From Euphorbia lathyris (lineage: Eukaryota; Streptophyta; Magnoliopsida; Malpighiales; Euphorbiaceae): 64,000 nt of DNA. Each line of letters starts with the position of its first letter. Position 1 is the stretch's first letter. The DNA lies in assembly GCF_963576675.1 (NCBI RefSeq), contig NC_088913.1, positions 74,337,001 through 74,401,000 of the forward strand. Reading direction: 5' to 3'. The notes beneath the pieces were generated by a model. The model worked only from the letters and a program-made list of their open reading frames with translations, did not search any database and was not told the DNA's origin. The position numbers and the translations under genes are program-made. Shown in pieces: positions 33,106 through 44,095 of the stretch.

Positions 33106-33587
33106 CAAAGGAGAGATTTTTATGAAACCCAAAAGCTCAAATTGTAGTGAGATTCTTCAGTAAAGACATTGTCTTGAACTCATAGAGACCCCATTAATGA
33201 TGAACCCAAAAGCTCAAATAGGCTGATTTTGAAGTGGGTCATGGCGGAAAAGGGAGATTCAGATTACTAATTAGTAGTATTATGTAATGGAAGAGAGTGA
33301 GATTAGATTGGGTTGTCTATATATATTTAAATTCTGTTTGTCCCTCTCTCTTGAAAATTTGATTTTGAAGATCAGAACGGTAACTGCCAATATATGCACA
33401 TGACATAGTTAACGTCTCTCTAAGTTTTTTAAAGCTTTTTCTTCTCTCTCTTTCTCTCACTATCAGCAGTGTCTGAGAGTAGCGAATACGTTCAAATTAA
33501 TATTAAAATACTGTGGAACGACGCCTGTGGCCTGTGGAGGACGGAATAGTCTATGTTTCTTTTATAAAACAAACAAATAAAGAAAAA
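33106..33587 (-). promoter_or_regulatory. RopGEF 5' UTR and promoter region
   Basis: TATATATAGAC on the - strand at about 33317-33327 lies about 212 bp upstream of the ATG. A CT/GA-rich stretch (33430-33460) and pyrimidine-rich leader sequence are present. No other gene seen. Confidence 0.5.
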
Positions 33588-34765
33588 CTTAATAGATATC
33601 CAGCCCCCTAAACTTATAACTTTTTTTCACTTGACCCCCTCAATTTAGGGGACAACCTCTCAACCCCCTCAATTCTTCAAAAACATCACATACAGCCCCT
33701 TACATCCCTATGTTCGGTCAAAATATTGACTCGTGTAGAAAACGTGCTTGACTGTTGACTACACCAATACCACGTGTCGTTTTTTTCATTAAATTTAGCT
33801 TGATTTAGCGAAGGAAAAATCATTAAACGCTTTAAAAACGTATCATTAAACAATTAATGATATGTTAACCTATGATATTGAAGTTTTAAACAGCTTTCAC
33901 CTATAAAAGAAATGTTTATTTTTATTTCGACTTATTATTTTGTAATGTTAATACTCTGGCATATGATGTTGGAGAAAATTTAGGGATTAATATAGTAAAA
34001 GAAAATGAACAATCCAAAGAATTTTAAATGAATACCATGACAATGGTTTTACGAGGGAATGAGAAAATTTAGGGAAGAGATTAAATCCTTTAAAACTTCT
34101 AATATAGATATAATATGAATAAAATAATTTTTTATAGATAAATATATAAATATAATTAAAATTAAAATGATAATATATATAGATTAGATGTTTTGTTCTG
34201 TCACGTTTAACTATATAACTATCCTACTTTTTCAGTATCATATGTTAGTCGTTTAGCGAATAGGGCTGCTCATTCGGTAGCTAGGCAGGCTTATTCCAAT
34301 GCTAGCGATTTTTTATCTTCTGATGTGCCAGTTTGGCTATCAAACGTTATTTTTGAGGATGTAAATCCTATTCATTTATGAAGTGATTCTTTGGGTTCAA
34401 AAAAAAAACTATATAACTATAATTAAAATTAAGATTATAATAGATAATTGGCATCACTTTCAATTTACGGGATGAAATTAATAATTTAATATAAAATATT
34501 CATTATTAATCAATTAGCAATTAAGAAAATGAGACTCACACTTAATCAAGCTAAATTTAATGAAAATATAACACGTGACATTGGTGTGGCAACAGTGAAG
34601 CGCGTTTTCTATACGGGTCAATATTTTGACCGAACATAGGGGTGTAAGGGGTTGTATGTGATGTATTTGGAGAGTTGAGAGGGTTGAGAGGTTGTCCCCT
34701 AAGTTGAGGGGGCCAGGTGAAAAAAAGTTACAAGTTTAAGGGGGCTGGATGCCTATTAAGTCTAA
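33588..34765. mobile_element. long fold-back DNA element with L1 insert
   Basis: Inverted repeats of about 230-240 bp at 33588-33825 and 34540-34765: both arms read ACTTAATAG(G)-ATCCAGCCCCCT, then GGGGACAACCTCTCAACC and TATGTTCGGTCAAAATATTGAC. The centre is AT-rich and non-coding. No transposase. Target duplication degenerate, so superfamily unassigned. Confidence 0.82.
34223..34406 (+). mobile_element. L1-type LINE 3' tail inside the fold-back element
   Basis: 184 bp with poly(A), flanked by a 14-bp duplication AACTATATAACTAT (34209-34222 and 34407-34420). Encodes the C-terminal end of an L1 ORF2 (RLANRAAHSVARQA...PVWLSNVIFEDV, then stop). Confidence 0.85.
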
Positions 34766-34894
34766 AAAAATATCAACTTTGTATTTGAATCGTATTTTAT
34801 TAATGTTGGATTGAGTTTATTAGAGAGAAAAATATATATAAAAAAAATGAGTTTATTAATAAGAGAAATCATTGTAAAAAAAACCAAGCGGTCT

Positions 34895-35345
34895 CGTGGA
34901 TGAATGTCGAAATTGAATTTATGCTCGAGAGTGGTGGCTCTGATCGAATATGGACACTTTCTAACCTCTCTCGTATCGTGATACTATTGTTGGTAAGGAA
35001 ACAATCGACGAGACTTATGTGCATAAGGATTTGCAAGCCGACGACTTGGTATCTTGTGATCGTTGATTTCAATTGTATCAAATTCCATGAGGAAACACAT
35101 GGATGCTCTATACGTATTCTTGATAAGTTTTCATCCTTTGCTGATTTGATTGATAATATGGAGTTCATTTATTTGGCGTTTCAGGGTCCGATTTTTACTT
35201 GTTACAGAGGTTCCATGCATCAGATAAGGGTGGCTTGTCATTTGGATAAAGCTCTTTGCAACGCGAGTTGGCGGTCTAAAGCATTTCTTTGCCATTTGCC
35301 TAGAAATTGGTCGGACCACTCCTATATCTTGTTGAATCTCTAGGG
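34895..35345 (+). pseudogene. L1-type LINE endonuclease fragment
   Basis: An open stretch (34900-35343) translates to the C-terminal half of an L1 AP-endonuclease: VDFNCI (for the usual GDFNCI), FHEETHG, F(A)DLIDNMEFIYLAFQGP-FT, RVACHLDKALCNASW and HLPRNWSDHSYIL, containing the conserved SDH motif. No RT follows, and the N-terminal catalytic part is not intact. An old fragment. Confidence 0.75.
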
Positions 35346-36760
35346 CTCCAATATCTACTTGGTCTAGCACCCTTTCTCATTTCACATGGCTTGGTTGAGC
35401 ATGCCAATTTTGGTGGATTTGGTGGATCAAAAGCATGAATATCTACTTTTGTGGTTTGAAATGGGAAGAGGAACAGAGTTGACAAGGATTTCAGCTTTAA
35501 CTCCTCTCACGACAGTTTCAACAATAACTTCACGTTCACGAGAAGAGAGAATGATAATAACAAGAGGCTCCTCCAAAAATGACAGATCGGGTAATTCAGG
35601 GAAAGGAAGGTTTTCGGAGAAGGGATTACCAAGTATAACTTTAGTTGAAGAATGAGGAAGGGTTGAACCTCCGAAAAGAGTGAGAATATTCTTTGTATGA
35701 ATCTCATCAGGAATGACCGAATCTTCACAGGAAGTAGGAAGAGTTTGATTTTGGAGGGTAACTTGTTCAAACAGCACGGGGTCAAGAACCAAAGCTGGAG
35801 ATTAAATAACCGAAGAAATTTTGCAAAGTTCTTTTATAGGTAAAGACGAGGAAGTCATCTCTGTTGAAGCATAAGCTTTTTCGCCTCTTTCAAGTCCTTA
35901 ATCTGGGCTACAAATTGGGCATGAAGAGACATTTTATCAGGATTAACTCCATCCAACAAAATAAAAAAAGAAACACAATAAGAAGGATAAAGTAAGATTG
36001 CTTTTTTCTACTTTTCGATAGTCTTTTTAGCCCTTATATACAAATTTTCCCTTTCCGGTTATATAAGTGGAAGGAAGGTTGGAGCGAATGATATCCATCA
36101 TATCTTGATACAACCACTGCTCGTTATAATCATAAAGGAGATCGGGCCCGTCTTGCTCCATATAAGTAAGTCCACTGACAAGTTTCCAGGTTTCGAGACT
36201 GCACGAAGCCTCATTCCACTTCGTCTCAAAAGGGTAACCTCAAGCTTAAAGACCTTTGAGGATCGAAGGATTCAGCTTTATCAAAAACCACTTTTGTTTG
36301 AAGTCCTTCACACACTCTGAACCTTTTTGTTAAGAAAGTTTCGACAGTTGTAGTGTGTTTGCCAATAAATCATATCGTCAGTTCCTTTCTTCATGAGATG
36401 CCAACAAGCTGAGAATAAGGCACCGGTCATAGTGATACCAAGATCAATACACAAATTGGAGAAAAAGAGAAGCTATAGCTAAGCATTATGGGAAATTTGG
36501 CAGGGACATAAGCAAAATTCGTTCAAAATCTATACGATGCCTAGGGGTAAGGGGAAGTGCATGTCCCACTTCAGAATCTGCTTAAACATTCCCAAAGCAT
36601 TTGGAGGCAGATCAAAAGGTTTTTAGGTTTTAGTAGGAAGAATGACAACCATTTTCTCCAATTCAGGATCATGCTTAACTTTTTCAGGCACTTTCTCAAC
36701 TTGGCTTTGAGAAGCCCTAGATGACGAAGTTTTATAGGATTTAAAGGATTTAGGAGGCAT
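35346..36760 (-). pseudogene. decayed retroelement ORF, possibly gag-like or transposase-like
   Basis: On the - strand a start at 36758-36760 opens a short basic piece (MPPKSFKSYKTSSSRASQSQ) followed, in shifting frames down to about 35930, by segments such as FKQILKWDMHFPLP, LGITMTGALFSACW and DFKQKWFLIK. These resemble the N-terminal domain of plant 'gypsy-type transposase/retro-gag' proteins. The left part (35427-35792) is another open piece of unknown nature. Too broken for a firm call. Confidence 0.35.
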
Positions 36761-38091
36761 GATGAAAAGAAAAGAAGATGATTCGAAAAGAAGTTCAAGG
36801 GTAAGACAAACTTTCTGAGAGTTCTTACAGATCAAATCTTCAGTAAAATTGCAACAATAAAAAAGAGAGAAAGAAAGAGAAGGAACTTACCGAGATGAAA
36901 AGCAGAAGACGGTTCAAGAAGAAGTAATTGGAAAGATTTCTTCAAGATTTATATCTACAAACTGGGGAATCCAATGGGCAGCAGATTAATAATAAATAAC
37001 TTGTCCCTAGGGTTTATTCAAGAAAGATAAAAAAAAAAGGTAATAATTGCCTCTACAAAAATGGCAGAAGATAAAGAGTTCTTAGGAAAGTGAAAATAAC
37101 TCCACTTGGTAGAAAAAGGGCTTGGGAAGCTCCTGGACCATCACTAAGCATACAAAAATCCAAAAGAGTAAAATCAAGCCTTAAAGAGCTTCGCATAAAG
37201 AGTTCTAAAGGGGAGAGATCTAATATCACATCATAAAAGAGCTAGAAGTTGAATGACACGTGGACCAATTAGGAATCATTACGCAAAAGGCATAACTGCT
37301 AAAGACACATGTTTCAGTCACAATGGTGGATTTGGAACATACGTTCTAATCCCAAAAACACATTGTAACTTATGGAAAGGGAACACAAATGTAAAAGTGC
37401 ATAAACACGTGGGCCAATTAAGCATTGTCACGTGAAAACCTACCCAACCATAGGGTACCCTTCAATTATTTCTATAAATAGTCATCTCATAGAGTATAAG
37501 GTATACAATAACTTCTGCTTCACTATGATTTCCAGTAATTATACTCTATCTCAGTATCGAAAGCAGCCAATCAAGCTCACATTGTAGAGTGGAAGACATC
37601 AACTCATATAAGGATACAACTCTTAGTTGGACTAAACGGCCTATTATAGGAAGGATTGAAAACAATATAAATACCCTTTGCACGTAGAATTTCGGCCAGA
37701 CCTATTAATGGATTAAGGTTTTTGTGTTTTCTTCTGTGAGACAAAAAAAAAATATATCATGCATCAAACTCTTTTGCACAGTGGAAATCCTATTTGGAGT
37801 ATATATATCAAAACTTAGAAGTTAGAAATATCATAGTTAGAAATATATATATTTTAGCTATTTATGCATTCAATTCAATTAAATTATTTCTTATTGCTAA
37901 CAATATATATGTATATATAATTAACCCAACTCTCCTCTCTTATCTTTCCATCTTCATATATTGAAATCTTCATATATTGAAATTTATAGGTGAAACCTGA
38001 GGAGGTTGATAAATAAGAGAGGAGGGTTGGGTTAGGTTGAAAATTGAAGAATTGAATTAAACAAAGATGAATATACATGTACTTTCGGCTA
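36761..38091. other. intergenic, possible LTR remnant
   Basis: 37200-37740 has LTR-like character: a TATA-like CTATAAATAG at 37472-37481 on the + strand, ACACGTGG(A/G)CCAATTA boxes repeated at 37257 and 37407, and a leader region. No matching second LTR in the window. No gene seen. Confidence 0.35.
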
Positions 38092-38221
38092 AGAGCATCT
38101 ATAATTCAAGCAACTTAAAAATTTATATATAAATTAAAAATATAATATTTTATTTACTTTCTCGTTGTATCACTTTTTGAAATTTTTTATTTTAAAATGC
38201 TTCAATATCAAACAACTCTAA

Positions 38222-38468
38222 GGGTCCGTTTGTTTTACCTACTGTTTGCTGTTACGGTTTGCTATTGCTGTTACGGTTTGTTGTTTGCTGTTTGAAAAAG
38301 CTGTTTTTCTAAAAAGCTGAGATTCTTTGCTTTTGTAAAAGGCTGCTTTTCGAGTTTAAAATGCAAACAGGAGATCACTAAACAAGATGTGACTAACCAA
38401 ACACCTAAAACTCTCCCTTTTGAAGTGAAAAGGCAAAAAGGAGCATGAAAATTAGCAAACAAACACCC
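38222..38468. mobile_element. small MITE with GGGT(CC)GTTTG ends
   Basis: 247 bp, ends GGGTCCGTTTGTTTT and (reverse complement) GGGTGTTTGTTTG, flanked by TCTAA (38217-38221 and 38469-38473). The empty site is visible in the second MITE copy at 39981-40275. Repeated CTGTTTGCTGTTACGGTTTG inside. Confidence 0.7.
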
Positions 38469-38572
38469 TCTAAAAGTTGTCACTATGGTTTTCACAAAAT
38501 ATATAATTTGTTTTAATCATAAATATTGTTATAAAATTGCACCAATAGTAGACAACGAAATCATTTTTTATA

Positions 38573-39553
38573 GGGTTAATTACAAAAAACTACCATGTGG
38601 TTTGGCCGATTTGCGATCTGGTACCTGTGGTATTTTTTGTTACAAATAGGTACTCGTGGTTGTCACCGTTAGCAAAATCAAGGAGACGGTCAGAATTCTG
38701 TTAAAAAGCTGATGTGGCATAGGGGTAATTTCGGAAATTTGATTTTTTAATTTTTTTTTAATTTTTTTTTTTAATTTTTTCTTTCTCTCTCTCACTCTTC
38801 TCTCTTCTCCATCCACGTTCTTCGTCTTCTCCATCGATGTTCTTCGTCTTCTCCATCTTCTCCTTTCTTCTTCTTCTTCTTCTTCTTCTTCTTCTCCTTT
38901 CTTCTCTTTTCTTCTTCTTCCTCCTCTCTTCTTCTTCTTCTTCTTCTCCTTTTTTTTTCTTCTGGTGAATTCCAGAATTCTGGAATTTCTGGAATTCCAG
39001 AATTTCCAGAATTCCAGAACTCTGGAAATTCTGGAATTTCCAGAATTCTGGAATTCCAGAAATTCCAGAATTCTGGAATTCCAGAATTCCAGAATTCTGG
39101 AATTTACCAGAAATGAAAAACAAAAAAAGAAGATGGGGAAGAAGAGAAGAAAGGAAGAAGAAGAAATGAGAAAGAAGAAGAAGAAAAAGAAAAAGAAATG
39201 GGGAAAAAGAGAAGAAAAGAAGAAGAAGAAATGGGGAACAAGAAAAAGAAAAAGAAATGGGGAAGAAGAGAAGAAAGGAAGAAGAAGATGAAGGAAGATG
39301 AAGGAGAAGAGAAGAAGAAAAGAAGAGAGAGAAAATCGTTAAAGAAGAAAAGGAGAGGAGGAAAGAGAGAAGTCAACAAAAAAAGTCAAAAAAAATCTGT
39401 TTCCGAAAATACCCCTGTAATTTAACAGTCAATTTTCCGTTTCCTTGATTTTGGTAACGGCGACAACCACAGGTACCTGTTTGTAACAAAAAATACCACA
39501 AGTACCATATCGCAAATCGGTCAAACCACAGGTTAGTTTTTTGTAATTAACCC
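38573..39553. mobile_element. 981-bp Mutator-like fold-back MITE with simple-sequence core
   Basis: Arms of about 150 bp: GGGTTAATTACAAAAAACTA at the left and its inverse at the right (GTTTTTTGTAATTAACCC). Flanked by an exact 9-bp duplication TTTTTTATA (38564-38572 and 39554-39562), the size typical of Mutator-like elements. The core is symmetrical: a CTT-rich tract (38760-38960), then a palindrome array (38965-39110), then a GAA-rich tract (39125-39370). Lys/Glu-rich and Ser/Phe-rich ORFs here are only products of the simple repeats. Confidence 0.85.
38965..39110. repeat. array of TTCCAGAATTCTGGAA-type palindromes
   Basis: TTCCAGAA occurs about nine times in 145 bp, mixed with its inverse TTCTGGAA, in the centre of the fold-back element. 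TTCnnGAA is the two-unit core of a plant heat-shock element; whether it binds HSF is unknown. Confidence 0.8.
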
Positions 39554-39636
39554 TTTTTTATATTAAAAAAAAGTAAAGGTATCAAAAATTGATAACATTA
39601 CCATCAAAAGTTAAGCAACCATTTTTCTAATGCTTC

Positions 39637-39672
39637 TTGGGCTCGGCCCTCCTTTGTTACCAAAAAAAATTG
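39637..39672 (-). mobile_element. 36-bp LINE 3' tail with its own target duplication
   Basis: TTGGGCTCGGCCCTCCTTTG...CCA8-TTG lies between two copies of TTCTAATGCTTC (39625-39636 and 39673-39684). The text matches L1-type LINE 3' tails with a short A run, though the strand is uncertain. It appears to be an extremely 5'-truncated insertion. Confidence 0.55.
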
Positions 39673-39980
39673 TTCTAATGCTTCCACGTCATCCAACACC
39701 CTTCTTAACACCCTCATTAGATATGCTCTAATTAATTTATCTTTTATCTGATTTTTCTGTTCGAGACTCGTCAGACATCTTTTAAGTATATCCTCTCCCA
39801 ACTTACCTATAATTGAACCTTCTATACAATTTAATTTAGTACTGGAACTTGGTTTTGATTTTTTTTCAATGTCTTCCTCGCTTGTTAATGAAAACTACGA
39901 TATTGTTCGTGATAAAATCCCATCGCATGTTATGTTTTACCCGAAAAGAAAAAATAAACATAAAAATAAGCACTACTAAG

Positions 39981-40275
39981 AGCATCTCTAATGCAAGCAA
40001 CCTCACAAGTTGTCAAAATTTAATATACTATTCTAAAATATATTATTTTATTTTTCCTTTCGTAACTTTTTTCAAAAATACTTTAATATTAAGTAACTCC
40101 CAAAATTGTCATTATGGTTCCATAAATCATTACTTATTTTATATATAATTTATTTTTAATTATAAATATTATAAACAACTAAATCATTTTTTATATTAAA
40201 AAATAAATTAAAGATATTAAATGGATATCAAAAAATAGCAACATTATCATAAAAAAGCTAAACAACTCATTATAA
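39981..40275. mobile_element. AGAGCATCT-type MITE (copy 2, uninterrupted)
   Basis: About 295 bp, starting AGAGCATCTCTAATGCAAGC, and used here to recognise copy 1 at 38092-39735. AT-rich, non-coding. Confidence 0.65.
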
Positions 40276-40812
40276 TTTATATATATATATATTGAAATTA
40301 AATTCTCACCTTCTACTTAAAGAGGCAAAATCACATTATTATTATTTTCCAGCTTGCCCTCTACTTTTTCCTCTTCTTAAAATTGTAGTTTTCCGCAAGG
40401 GCAATAGTTTTCTTCCTTTCCTATTTTGTTATATTTAATTATTTAGTGTATACAGTATTTTTTTTTTTTTTTTTTTTGTTCCATCTCCTATATAAACTCC
40501 GATCGACAATCAAATTAATGAGATAGATGAGTATTGGAGGTAAAAAACGCACGGAGAAATATAGATAGAAGTCTCTCCGTTTGGGTACCTGAGACCCTTA
40601 TATAGACTTCAGGTCTCCTGATTAAAGCCCAAATGATATTGGGCCCATTCCAAACGTCGGGTCCATGCGGGTAACTTGACGCCTAACATAGATTTCATAG
40701 CACGCGGATTTAACCCGAGTCATGCGTGTGTGGGCCCAAATGCCTCATCAATACTTATGAAATCAATTTTGGAAAAGAATGTAATTGATAAAAAAAAGGT
40801 AAATTGACGAAG
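40276..40812. other. intergenic, possible LTR remnant on the - strand
   Basis: 40500-40760 shows a TATA-like TATATAAGGG on the - strand (40594-40603) next to GC-richer sequence with GGGCCCA boxes, as in an LTR promoter. No partner LTR or coding part found. Confidence 0.35.
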
Positions 40813-41209
40813 GCCCTGTTTGGTAAAGAGCGTTTTGGGATAAAAAGAGCGGTTTTGACCAATTTTATAGGTTTGACCACTGAAACCGCTGATTGAAGTG
40901 TTTGGTGGATAGAGGTTTGAGAGAGAGTTTTAGGATGAAAACGCCAATTTAGAAAAAGCTCCAGAGCTTTTTCAATTAGCGTTTTGCAATATTAAAATTA
41001 ATGGACTTCTTTAACCCTAATAGATATACTCCCTCTTCTCCTGCGCTAAAATTAATGTCCTTATTCATCTTTTTGCACAAACCACTATTATCAATCAGCT
41101 AATTTTTACCAAACAGGTCTACACAAACAGCTAGTCAAATCAGCTAATGTAATCAGCTAACAGCTAATGTAATCAGCTAACAGCTAACAAGCTAATTTCC
41201 AAACAGGGC
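40813..41209. mobile_element. GGCCCTGTTTGG-type MITE
   Basis: Inverted ends (G)GCCCTGTTTGG at the left and CCAAACAGGGC(C) at the right, about 397 bp. Flanks can be read as a 5-bp duplication CGAAG or, with a 12-bp repeat, a 3-bp duplication GAA, so the superfamily is open. Contains repeated CAGCTAATGTAAT near the right end. Confidence 0.72.
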
Positions 41210-41469
41210 CGAAGTAGTTTCCGAATTTGTCCAACTAGCTATTTTGATTGAATAAAATAATAATATCAAACAGTTAATATATCAGCAAACGGCATTATGA
41301 GCAGTAAGTGAGATAAATTAGGTAATGAAACAGTTGAAATATAAAACAAAATTAATTTGGTCCCAATTCTATTTGTAATAATGCAACTACTGCATATTGC
41401 AGATAACGGCTACCTGCCTTTTCTAATTGTTTTAAAATATGAGGTTTAAATTTCTTACCTTCTTAATTC

Positions 41470-41472
<3 letters not shown>

Positions 41473-41536
<64 letters not shown>
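41473..41536. repeat. (TA)n microsatellite, about 32 units
   Basis: Uninterrupted alternating TA. Likely length-variable between individuals. Confidence 0.95.
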
Positions 41537-41539
<3 letters not shown>

Positions 41540-43159
41540 TATATCATTTTTATTGAAGAAAAATACCGAACAAAAATAAAATAAAGCGGAACAAATCTCA
41601 TACAAATTAAAGGCAAGTCTATATAAAAAAAAAATCAGTAGGAGAAGAAAACAATTTACAAAAATTACAAAAGAAAATTTACAACAAAATAACTATCAAC
41701 TACATTTTAAATGAAACACCAACACTTCTAATAAATTCAAACCCACAAAAAGATAAATGTAACCCAATTTTCATCAATAAAACTGATTCGGGCAAGGGCC
41801 CGTTATAGGCCCATCACGTTTTAAAAGTCTATTTCGTAAAAGACTCGCAAGTTCAAACCGCCTCATTGGGAGTAAAATGGTATTTTATGCTACCCATGCA
41901 TATATAAAAGAGAAAATTGTAAAGGCAACTCACCCTTCTTATAATTACATTCCATTACTTTCTCTCACACACTCAATATGCTAACTTTGACTTTCAAGTA
42001 TGCACAAGAGATCCATCCTAACACAGGTCAACGAAGATCCAATACTTCGCAAGTCAACAACTCTGATCATTTAGTGTAGTGAGCGTGGACTGAACTCGGT
42101 AAAAGCCTTATCACGTGTTAATTTTCGAACTTCTCATGTCATAGATGGGATTTGCTTGAAAATTTTGGTCGAGGTCACTCTTCCTCTTGCTAGATGAATT
42201 TTGATGTCAACCTTTGTTTTTTAATTGACCTGCTGGAAATGGTGGTGGGAAACCAAACAATGATGACGATGATGTGGAGACTTCTCATGCTAATGATTCA
42301 AATAAAACTGATACATCTCGAAATGATGTTATAAACCCCAACGGCAATACTTATTGTTACTTTGCATAAGCTACGGGAGACTAAAGCATATGGAAAAAAA
42401 AAACTCAATTTGCAGGTGCAAGATGAAAACAAAAAAGTATGGGCTTACTTGATTAATGATAAACCAACTTCACCTTAACATGTAAATGAAGGGCATATAG
42501 ATTTGCCTAAAAGACTTATTCAAAGTGTCACCAGATTCCATGCACCAGAAAGCAAGATAACCAATATAAGAAGAAAAATAACGTTTTCTAGCACACTTGT
42601 CATTAAGATAGCTCAAACAAAACCTTAATGGGCGAGTATTGGGAAATTCTTTTTTTAATGTTTTTTAGACAAATGAGTAGTTCGTGGAATGGTGGGATAC
42701 CAAATTCCCTCCAACACTCATGCTTTAGAGAGGATCATCAACACGACATCCCCGCCAAGCTAGAAAACTCCTCGACTACCTCATTATTCAGACACTAAAG
42801 GTCCTAATGAGTTTGTGTTAATTTTATTAGCATGATGAATTTGTATATACAGAATGATGCCATGGTTTGTAAAATATTTCCTACAATCTACTCGAAGTAA
42901 CACATGATTCGTACACATACTTATCTACAAGGCATGCTGATTCATTTTGATATTTGAAAGACTTATTCGTAGCTCGATTTTGTGGGAGTTGTGAATGCTC
43001 GAAGGATAAGCACAAATTTGTATGGTCTCTATTAGTGATGAATAGAACCATTGCGTGACTATCTAACATTTCCACTAGATGGATTCTCTTAAGTCTTTGA
43101 ACTTAGAAGTGGTTACATACACTCTAGCACAGTGAACTATTTGAGAGCCTCTATGGAAA
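41537..43159. other. intergenic, decayed retroelement traces
   Basis: No intact ORF. Scattered stretches (for example 41990-42080 and 42240-42330) have the base composition and wording of retroelement leader and gag sequence, but cannot be assigned. Confidence 0.3.
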
Positions 43160-43402
43160 AAGTGTTATACTGATCCACCTCGTACTTTTGAGGAGTTGAT
43201 GTCCATGGGTTAGAGCTTTATTCACTACGATGATAGCAAACTACCAGAAGGCTATGTGGAAGTAGAGAAAGAAAAGGCTCAGAGAGACCCAACTCGTGAA
43301 GAAAAAGGAAAGCAAGGGGATGACGTTTTTGTTCCAATTGCTGCATATGTCACCGCCCAATGGGCCAAAAAACACGCAATGGGCCAAATCAGGGAAAATT
43401 GA
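43160..43402 (+). pseudogene. Gypsy gag remnant
   Basis: Translation gives DPPRTFEELMSMG, one stop, then SFIHYDDSKLPEGYVEVEKE...EEKGKQGDD, the pattern found just after the gag core of Gypsy elements (PP-TF-EL...Y...E). The flanks are too decayed to follow. Confidence 0.5.
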
Positions 43403-43611
43403 ATCTTCTTCTCGATTTGAAACGCTTAGATGGTATTTTGCCGGCTAGGCGGCTGATTTTTTCTGGTAGGCTATAGGACACGTTGTTTCACTTTTTGCAA
43501 GTTAGAGTGATTAATGAAACGTCTTTTAAATTAAAGATCAAATGGAAACTTTGGATAACTTAAGATACGGTAGGATATAAGCGTTTTTAGTATTTTTTGA
43601 GGGAATAAAGT

Positions 43612-44088
43612 GCAAAAAAATTTCTCTAATGCTGATAGTCGGTAGAAATTTTATCCCTAATATTTAAAATGGTGCAATTAAATCACTAACGCTGTCAACG
43701 AATATGAATTTTATCACAACATTGGCAAATTGAATCAATTTTAGACATTATTATAAAATATTGATATTTTGTTCTTTATTCTCTACTAGTTGCATATCAG
43801 TTGCAACTAAAAAAAAATTCACATTTTTTGTGATTTAATTATAGAATTGGAGATTAATATTTTTAAATTCGACGAAATATTTAAATTTTTTTTACCAAAT
43901 AAATGATAAAATGATGCATATGTAGAACATAGATGACAAGATAACAATATTCATTACTGAGAAGAAAATTTTATAAATTTATCAAATTGAAATAACTTGT
44001 AAATGTTTTTGCTGTTAGCATTAAAAATCAAATTACAGTATTTTAAACGTTAAATTATAAAATTACTTTTGGATGCGAATGTTTTTAC
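43612..44088. repeat. MITE family member 1 (AAAATGGTGCAATT family)
   Basis: Shares ordered blocks with 44285-44872: TTTAAAATGGTGCAATT, GCAAATTGAATCAATTTTAGA(C/T), AATATTCAT and ATAACTTGTAAATG. Non-coding, AT-rich. Confidence 0.6.
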
Positions 44089-44095
44089 ACATTAT

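Larger units (their letters stand above)
38092..39735. mobile_element. AGAGCATCT-type MITE (copy 1), split by three insertions
   Basis: Pieces 38092-38221, 38469-38572, 39554-39636 and 39673-39735 together align with the uninterrupted copy at 39981-40275 (shared AGAGCATCT-TAAT-CAAGCAAC, TTGTCA(C/T)TATGG, AA(A/C)..AAATCATTTTTTATATTAAAAAA). Three younger elements interrupt it. Right end AATATGCTCT-like, complementary to the left end. Confidence 0.7.

Noticed and set aside
33103..33132. Longer start for RopGEF
   Set aside because: The upstream codon in frame is TTG, not ATG; the first ATG is at 33105.
38640..39425. Lys/Glu-rich and Ser/Phe-rich ORFs
   Set aside because: Direct translation of CTT/GAA simple repeats and palindromes in the fold-back element.
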